Shown here in pieces: positions 8,267 through 12,870 of a DNA stretch of 12,870 nt. Each line of letters opens with the position of its first letter. The stretch's first letter is position 1. Source of the DNA: Terriglobales bacterium (GTDB lineage Bacteria > Acidobacteriota > Terriglobia > Terriglobales > Gp1-AA117); NCBI GenBank assembly GCA_030150795.1, contig JASLFF010000536.1:1-12870 (forward strand), in the 5' to 3' direction. The position numbers and the translations under genes are program-made. The notes beneath the pieces were generated by a model. That model was not told where the DNA came from. It made no database searches and saw only the letters and a program-made list of their open reading frames with translations.

Positions 8267-9385
8267 ATGAAATTCGGCATCATGTTTTTCTCTAGCACTG
8301 AAGAAACCGCTAGCGTCAACAAATATTCATTACTGCACACGGCTGCCAGGTTTGCGGACGAACATGGCTTCGAATGCCTCTGGACTCCGGAGCGCCACTT
8401 TCACGAGTTCGGCGGCCTCTTTCCTAATCCGTCCGTAACCAGTGCCGCATTGGCGATGATCACACGCAACATCGACCTGCGAGCCGGCAGCTTGATTTCG
8501 CCGCTTCATAACGAAATCAGGATCGCGGAGGACTTGTCGCTGGTCGACAATCTATCGAATGGAAGGGTCGGAGTTTCATTCGGGTCCGGATGGAACGTTG
8601 ATGATTTTATCCTGGCTCCGCAAAACTACGAAAATCGACGGAATGTCATGTTTAACCAGATTGAAGAGATCAAAAGGCTGTGGGCCGGACAGCCCGTAAT
8701 TCGCCAAAACAGTCTCGGCAAGACCGTGCAGGTGACAATTTCGCCAAAGCCGATACGGCAAAATCTTCCCATCTGGATCACGTCTTCCGGAAATGCGGCT
8801 ACTTTTGCAGACGCAGGGCGCAAGGGATTCAACATCCTGACTCATTTGGTTGGTAAAGATCTGGATGCTCTGGCCGCCAAGATTGGCACTTACCGGAAAG
8901 CCAGAAACGAGAGTGATTACGCCTCAACACCTGGCATTGTGACTTTAATGATGCATACATATCTCGGGGCTGACGAAGCCCAGGTCAAAGCCAAAGCGAG
9001 ACCCGCATTGAAAACTTACCTCCGTTCCGCTTTGGCGCTCGAGCATAAAGCCGCTGCTGCAGGAGGAGCCGTCAGCGGAGGTCACAAAGTAGACCACAGT
9101 GAGATCACCGATGCGAGAGACGCGGCTGAGTTAATCGAGTTGGCCTGCGACCGTTACCTGGCAACCGGATCCTTAATCGGTACACCGTCAAGTTGCCGTC
9201 TTTTGCTATGGCAGCTTGAGGAAATCGGCGTGAATGAGATCGCTTGTCTGGTGGATTTCGGCCTCGACGATTCTGATGTCTTGGGCAGTCTCGATCATCT
9301 GAATGAATTGCGTAGGTCATTTGAGGAAGCTGACACTCAAACTGCTCAATTCGCGAAGCAGTTTTCGGAACAGCTGGAAGTTTAA
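8267..9385 (+). CDS. FMN-dependent luciferase-like monooxygenase, MupA/Atu3671 type
   Basis: This 372-residue protein belongs to the bacterial-luciferase-like TIM-barrel flavin monooxygenases, in the subgroup tied to natural-product synthesis. Seen: the start MKFGIMFFSS, the WTPERHFHEFGG block (39-50), PLHNEIRIAEDLSLVDNLS (79-97), GRVGVSFGSGW (99-109), and a PIWITSSGNAATFADAGR-type segment mid-protein. In the family these surround the FMN and substrate site. Such enzymes use reduced flavin and O2 and often occur as a domain inside NRPS or PKS proteins; here it stands alone as a cytoplasmic protein. Its likely job is oxidation, for example hydroxylation, of a carrier-bound or free building block; the substrate cannot be read from the sequence. 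It starts 36 nt after the C-A-T-C synthetase gene, with AGG 9 nt before ATG, and is probably co-transcribed. The family call is firm; the reaction is inferred. Confidence 0.92.
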   Translation: MKFGIMFFSSTEETASVNKYSLLHTAARFADEHGFECLWTPERHFHEFGGLFPNPSVTSAALAMITRNIDLRAGSLISPLHNEIRIAEDLSLVDNLSNGRVGVSFGSGWNVDDFILAPQNYENRRNVMFNQIEEIKRLWAGQPVIRQNSLGKTVQVTISPKPIRQNLPIWITSSGNAATFADAGRKGFNILTHLVGKDLDALAAKIGTYRKARNESDYASTPGIVTLMMHTYLGADEAQVKAKARPALKTYLRSALALEHKAAAAGGAVSGGHKVDHSEITDARDAAELIELACDRYLATGSLIGTPSSCRLLLWQLEEIGVNEIACLVDFGLDDSDVLGSLDHLNELRRSFEEADTQTAQFAKQFSEQLEV

Positions 9386-9446
9386 TTTTCTCCATAAATC
9401 CGTGATGCTGAATACACTCTGCAATGCTACGTCCGATCACAAGGAC

Positions 9447-9454
9447 AGGGGAGG
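9447..9454 (+). promoter_or_regulatory. Strong ribosome binding site of the racemase gene
   Basis: AGGGGAGG ends 9 nt before GTG 9464. It supports this GTG as the start; the protein then begins MKPIWGILGGMGP, as expected for the family. The other GTG nearby (9457) is out of frame. The 78-bp gap before the gene (9386-9463) shows no clear terminator hairpin and no promoter I would defend. Confidence 0.6.
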
Positions 9455-9463
9455 TCGTGCGTC

Positions 9464-10225
9464 GTGAAACCGATATGGGGCATTTTGGGAGGAATGGGAC
9501 CGTTGGCATCCGCCGAATTCCTCAGGACAATCTATGAAGGGCGCGCGTATCGAAGCGAACAGGAGATGCCGGTTGTATTTTTGGTGTCGGATCCATCCAT
9601 GCCCGATCGTACAACAGCTCTCTCCCAGAATGATACAGATGAACTTCTGTTACGCCTCGAGGCGGGATTACGAAAGCTGCAAGTTATGGGCGCTACACGG
9701 ACTGTCGTATGCTGCGTGACCATTCATGCATTATTTGCAGATCTGCCAAGCAGCTTGCGCGAGCCGCTGGTGTCATTGATTGATATTGCTCTTGAAGAGA
9801 GCGTAAAGAAAGGAGGACGGCATTTGATGCTCTGCACAAATGGTTCAAGAGCGGCGCAACTTTTTGAACGCTCTCCATTTTGGAAAGTTGCATGCGGCCA
9901 GATAGTTTTCCCCACCGCGAATGATCAAAAAATAGTCCATTCCATGATCTATGACGTGAAAAATGGCCAACTTGATAACCGCGGGATTGAAAACCATCTG
10001 ACAACGGTCGACCGGTTGATCAAAAATTATGAAGCAGATTCTTTTATTGCGGGATGCACGGAATTTCACATTGCCGCAAAGAAGAGAACGCAGTCTGCCG
10101 GTTGTATCGATCCTCTGCAAATTCTCGCTGAAACAATTCGCGCGGAGGCACGAAAAGAAGATCATTCGCCATCGCAGAGTGAGCCTGAAGATGCAACATG
10201 GATCCATGCCGGGAGGCCATCTTGA
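9464..10225 (+). CDS. Aspartate/glutamate racemase family protein
   Basis: This 253-residue protein is of the cofactor-independent Asp/Glu racemase family, which inverts the alpha carbon with two cysteines acting as acid and base. Seen: N-terminal GILGGMGPLAS (6-16), SDPSMPDRT (42-50), a first cysteine motif CCVTIH (Cys83/Cys84, His88), CTNGSRAAQLFE (124-135), and the second cysteine motif GCTEFH (Cys198). The first motif differs from the common CNTAH but is at the expected place and may be usual for an NRPS-linked subfamily. The length is normal and both cysteines are present, so it is probably active. Likely role: supply free D-Asp or D-Glu (or a derivative) to an A domain in this cluster. 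The best candidate is the A-T protein encoded next, whose gene overlaps this one. The microcystin Asp racemase McyF is a functional parallel. The substrate is inferred from context. Confidence 0.88.
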   Translation: MKPIWGILGGMGPLASAEFLRTIYEGRAYRSEQEMPVVFLVSDPSMPDRTTALSQNDTDELLLRLEAGLRKLQVMGATRTVVCCVTIHALFADLPSSLREPLVSLIDIALEESVKKGGRHLMLCTNGSRAAQLFERSPFWKVACGQIVFPTANDQKIVHSMIYDVKNGQLDNRGIENHLTTVDRLIKNYEADSFIAGCTEFHIAAKKRTQSAGCIDPLQILAETIRAEARKEDHSPSQSEPEDATWIHAGRPS

Positions 10226-12168
10226 GCGCGCGTCGCGAGTACGTACATGAATGGTTTTGCCGCGTTGCCCGGCAACATCCTGGCAGAACCGCAATTGAAG
10301 TTGGAAACAGGCACGTGCCATTTAGTGCGCTTCACGCTTCATCCATGTCTCTGGCCGACGGCATGGTGAAAAGAGGAGTGACCAAGGGCGATCCAGTATT
10401 CATTTTTGCAGAGGACCGTTCCTTGGTGATGACCGCGATGCTAAGCAGTCTCCTTTGTGGAGCCCTCTTTGTGCCCATGTTACCTGATACTAGGCAGGAA
10501 GAACTGGATAGGGTAATTCGTCTTTGCCAACCGAGACATGTTCTGGTGGAGCGAGCGTGCAGGCTAAGCGATACTTTTTCGAGATTCGATAGTAACGTAC
10601 AACTGATCGAACTGGAGGAATTCGTAAATTTCCGTCCGGATGAAAGTGTCAATCAGGAACTGTCCGTACAACTGGATCCCGATGATCCTGCCTACATATT
10701 CTTTACTTCCGGAAGCGCAGGAACTCCCAAGGGAATCGTTGGACGACTGAAGGCCATCGACCATTTCATTCGGTGGGAAATTGGGCTTTTGAAGATTGGA
10801 CCAGACGAACGGGTAAGCCAGTTGACCGTACCCACGTTCGACGCGTTCTTAAGGGATGCTTTTGTTGCGCTATGCTCGGGTGGAACCAGTTGCATCCCCG
10901 AAGATCCCACCATCCTGCTGGATGGCGAGAGGCTTCTCGAATGGATTGACCGGGAAAGAATCTCGCTCATTCACTGCGTGCCGTCTCTCTTTCGCACTCT
11001 TTTTTCGTTTATTCAGGACAGCGGCCAGTGCCGGTCGCTGAGGCACATTCTGCTTTCCGGTGAGCAGCTCTTTTCTGAAGATATTCGCAAATGGTGTTCG
11101 GTTTTCGGCGACAGAATTCAGTTAGTCAATCTCTACGGGCCTTCGGAAACAACGATGACGAAATTTGCCTATTTCGTGCGGCCCGCGGATCAACATAGGC
11201 GGTCGGTTCCTATCGGAAAGCCGATTGATGGGGCAAGAGCCCTTGTCGTGGATGAGAACAACCGGCCATGCCCGACAGGTGCTGTAGGAGAAATCTATAT
11301 CCGAACCCCGTATCGTTCCCTCGGTTATTACAAAAATCCTGAACTGACCAACCGGATGTTTGTGCAGAATCCTTTTGTATCTGACCCGAACGACCTGGTT
11401 TATAGGACCGGGGATTTTGCTCGAATTCTCGATGATGAAAATTTTGAGTTTGTCGGACGCCGTGACGGGCAGGTGAAAATCAGAGGAGTACGCATAGAGT
11501 TGGCCGAAGTCGAAAACGTCCTGAGAGAATGCAGTACAGTTAAAAATTGCGTCGTGCTCGATCAGCGCGATACCCAGAACAATGCATATCTGTGTGCATA
11601 TCTTGTACTCAGCAGCGGGACTCCGGATGATGTCCGCGGACATGCTGCCTCGCGTCTGCCTTTTTACTTGCTGCCCAATGCCTTTATTCAAGTGGAGGCT
11701 TTGCCTTTGACTACCAGCGGCAAGATCGACAGAAGGGCCTTGGCGCGCCTGTATTCCTCGGCTATAGCGGAAAGAACCACCTACCAGCCACCAGGCACTC
11801 CTAGGGAACAAGCCCTTGTGGACATATGGAGTGATGTGCTCGGCATTCAACGATTGGGCATCAACGATAATTTCTTCGAAATTGGCGGGCATTCGCTGCT
11901 TGCCATGCAAGTGATTTCTCGAATACGAAAATCGTTGAAAGTGGAATTGTCCGTGCGCTCCATATTTGTTTCACCAACCATTGCGGCATTAGCGAAACAA
12001 ATGGAACGCGATGGAAATGGCGCGGGACACGATGAGCGGACCAACCTTTCTGCGGTCGCGGAGAATCAGCTCGCTAGCATTTTGGCAGAAATAGAACAAA
12101 TGTCAGACGACGAAATGCCTTTGCTGGGGCTGACGAACAACACCAATAACGAACCATCCAAGCGATAA
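10198..12168 (+). CDS. Two-domain NRPS protein, A-T; pocket code like D-(methyl)Asp domains
   Basis: Residues are counted from ATG 10198, which overlaps the racemase gene by 28 nt. TTG 10222 is an equally good start: GGGAGG lies 5 nt upstream, and the TTG forms TTGA with the racemase stop. The A domain (about 15-520) shows A3 TSGSAGTPKG, A5 NLYGPSE, A7 YRTGD, A8 QVKIRGVRIE and A10 SGKIDR (Lys509), all intact. The T domain has IGGHSL (Ser566). A tail with LAEIEQMSDDE, common after terminal carrier domains, follows. There is no C domain. The pocket aligned by eye to GrsA is D215-A-R219-H259-L-S-L-M-T-K509. Asp-Ala-Arg-His matches the McyB/NdaA methylaspartate code; H-L-S-L also matches positions 4-7 of Ser codes, so Ser is the main alternative. 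It probably pairs with the orphan C domain ending the protein at 3674-8230 and hands its residue to the next gene's C domain. Confidence 0.93.
   Translation: MDPCREAILSARREYVHEWFCRVARQHPGRTAIEVGNRHVPFSALHASSMSLADGMVKRGVTKGDPVFIFAEDRSLVMTAMLSSLLCGALFVPMLPDTRQEELDRVIRLCQPRHVLVERACRLSDTFSRFDSNVQLIELEEFVNFRPDESVNQELSVQLDPDDPAYIFFTSGSAGTPKGIVGRLKAIDHFIRWEIGLLKIGPDERVSQLTVPTFDAFLRDAFVALCSGGTSCIPEDPTILLDGERLLEWIDRERISLIHCVPSLFRTLFSFIQDSGQCRSLRHILLSGEQLFSEDIRKWCSVFGDRIQLVNLYGPSETTMTKFAYFVRPADQHRRSVPIGKPIDGARALVVDENNRPCPTGAVGEIYIRTPYRSLGYYKNPELTNRMFVQNPFVSDPNDLVYRTGDFARILDDENFEFVGRRDGQVKIRGVRIELAEVENVLRECSTVKNCVVLDQRDTQNNAYLCAYLVLSSGTPDDVRGHAASRLPFYLLPNAFIQVEALPLTTSGKIDRRALARLYSSAIAERTTYQPPGTPREQALVDIWSDVLGIQRLGINDNFFEIGGHSLLAMQVISRIRKSLKVELSVRSIFVSPTIAALAKQMERDGNGAGHDERTNLSAVAENQLASILAEIEQMSDDEMPLLGLTNNTNNEPSKR
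10211..10216 (+). promoter_or_regulatory. Candidate ribosome binding site for a TTG start at 10222
   Basis: GGGAGG lies 5 nt before TTG 10222, inside the end of the racemase gene. ATG 10198 has only a weak purine stretch in front of it. Use of the TTG would give a 4-nt TTGA overlap with the racemase stop, a common translational-coupling arrangement, and would remove eight residues ahead of the A domain without harming it. Confidence 0.4.
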
Positions 12169-12211
12169 AACCATTCTCTCTAATTCAATTCACGGTCGTT
12201 TCGACTCTTCC

Positions 12212-12215
12212 AAGG
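12212..12215 (+). promoter_or_regulatory. Ribosome binding site of the last NRPS gene
   Basis: AAGG lies 8 nt before ATG 12224 in the 55-bp gap after the A-T gene. The gap (12169-12223) has no visible terminator hairpin, so the downstream gene is likely read through from the same transcript. Confidence 0.45.
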
Positions 12216-12223
12216 CGTGATTT

Positions 12224-12870
12224 ATGCATCTGGATACGATCCAGCGGATTGCCGCACTTTCGCCAGCAGCTAGAACGTTGCTCCAGGCCAAACAAGAGAA
12301 GCTGGCATGCGAAAAGAACTGGCCGCTCTCGTATGCGCAACAGCGGTTGTGGTTCCTCGACCAACTGGAGCGGGGGAGCGTTGTGTACAACATGCCGTTT
12401 GCGCTGCGGTTGAGTGGGCGGCTGAATCGAGAGGCATTGCAGAGGAGTCTGACCGAAATCGTGCGCCGGCACCGGGTCTTGCGTACAAGCTTTCCCGTAG
12501 TAGGAGGAGAGCCGGTACAGAAGATTGCCGGGGTTCAGGCATGGCCGTTGCCGTGGGTGGACTTGTCACAGTTGGAGCGCGAGGCTGGGGAAGCGGCGAT
12601 GCTGGAGATGGCGGAGGATGAGGCAGGAAGGCCCTTTGATTTGCAGCGTGGGCCGCTATTCCGGACGGCTCTGGTGGAGCTGGGCGAAGAGGAGCATGTG
12701 TTGTTGGCCAGCATGCATCATGCGGTCAGCGATGGTTGGTCGGTTGGAGTGCTGGTGCGGGAGTTGACGGTGCTGTACCGGGCCTATGGTGAAGGGCAGG
12801 TATCACCGTTGCCTGAGTTGGGAGTGCAGTATGCCGATTTTGCGGTATGGGAGCGGCAGTGGATGCAGGG
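12224..12870 (+). CDS. NRPS, 3'-partial, beginning with an LCL-type C domain
   Basis: The frame opens at ATG 12224 with AAGG 8 nt upstream and stays open to the window edge (215 full codons). It begins MHLDTIQRIAALSPAARTLL, a short leader typical of N-termini ahead of NRPS C domains. A C domain follows, with PLSYAQQRLWFLDQL (C1), IVRRHRVLRTSF (C2) and MHHAVSDGWSV (intact HHxxxDG, C3), then the VQYADFAVWERQW stretch that comes soon after C3. These are LCL-style motifs. The domain is cut before its second half. By colinearity it should accept the chain from the A-T protein upstream. From about 12310 the DNA turns GC-rich (about 60% in hand-counted lines) with G far above C, unlike the rest of the window. 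The assignment as NRPS condensation is firm; the remaining modules are unseen. Confidence 0.93.
   Translation, partial: MHLDTIQRIAALSPAARTLLQAKQEKLACEKNWPLSYAQQRLWFLDQLERGSVVYNMPFALRLSGRLNREALQRSLTEIVRRHRVLRTSFPVVGGEPVQKIAGVQAWPLPWVDLSQLEREAGEAAMLEMAEDEAGRPFDLQRGPLFRTALVELGEEEHVLLASMHHAVSDGWSVGVLVRELTVLYRAYGEGQVSPLPELGVQYADFAVWERQWMQ

Noticed and set aside
9386..9463. Possible terminator or promoter between monooxygenase and racemase
   Set aside because: No convincing inverted repeat with a T run, and no clear -35/-10 pair; the genes look co-transcribed.
11122..11910. Long minus-strand open frame (262 codons) opposite the A-T gene
   Set aside because: It lies wholly opposite well-conserved A-domain sequence, and its translation shows no family motif. 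It is a shadow of the real gene.
12307..12621. Plus-strand 104-codon open frame near the right edge
   Set aside because: It is in a different frame from the conserved C domain starting at 12224 and is an artefact of the G-rich DNA.

Overview
The window is an interior piece of a non-ribosomal peptide synthetase (NRPS) gene cluster. All genes lie on the + strand and are packed like one operon. It is cut at both ends: the first gene starts upstream, and the last runs off the right edge. I see no thioesterase, transporter, regulator, RNA gene, mobile element or CRISPR array. GC is roughly 50% over most of the window by eye, but clearly higher (about 60%) and G-rich in the last ~500 bases. The source is probably a soil or environmental Gram-negative bacterium. 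Acidobacteriota, Myxococcota and Cyanobacteria all fit, and the sequence does not decide between them.

Layout. (1) 1-3687: end of an NRPS gene, end of C, then A-T-E (adenylation, carrier, epimerization). (2) 3674-8230: NRPS C-A-T-C. Its A domain carries a textbook Asn-type code, and the protein stops straight after a second C domain. (3) 8267-9385: free-standing FMN-dependent luciferase-like monooxygenase of the MupA/Atu3671 type. (4) 9464-10225: aspartate/glutamate racemase family protein. (5) 10198-12168: two-domain A-T NRPS protein. (6) 12224-12870: start of another NRPS gene, beginning with an LCL-type C domain and open at the window edge. Gene junctions overlap or are under 80 bp.

How the parts may work together. 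Read colinearly, the line is: (C)-A-T-E | C-A(Asn)-T-C | A-T | C-... The E domain should present a D-residue to the first C domain of protein 2, which then adds Asn. The orphan C domain ending protein 2 and the A-T protein 5 together make one complete module split over two polypeptides, with the monooxygenase and racemase genes between the halves.

The main find is the binding-pocket code of protein 5, read by eye as D-A-R-H-L-S-L-M-T-K. Its first four positions match the McyB/NdaA D-methylaspartate domain of microcystin and nodularin synthesis (DARHVGIFVK, from memory), and Arg/His at positions three and four also occur in the McyE D-iso-glutamate domain. The microcystin cluster also has a stand-alone Asp racemase (McyF), as here. 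This suggests a pathway in which racemase 4 supplies D-Asp (or a relative) to protein 5, perhaps joined through its side-chain carboxyl, with the monooxygenase as a tailoring enzyme. Some synthetase domains also have altered core motifs: A3 and A10 of the first A domain, and HHxxxDG of the second C domain of protein 2. They may be impaired or specialised.
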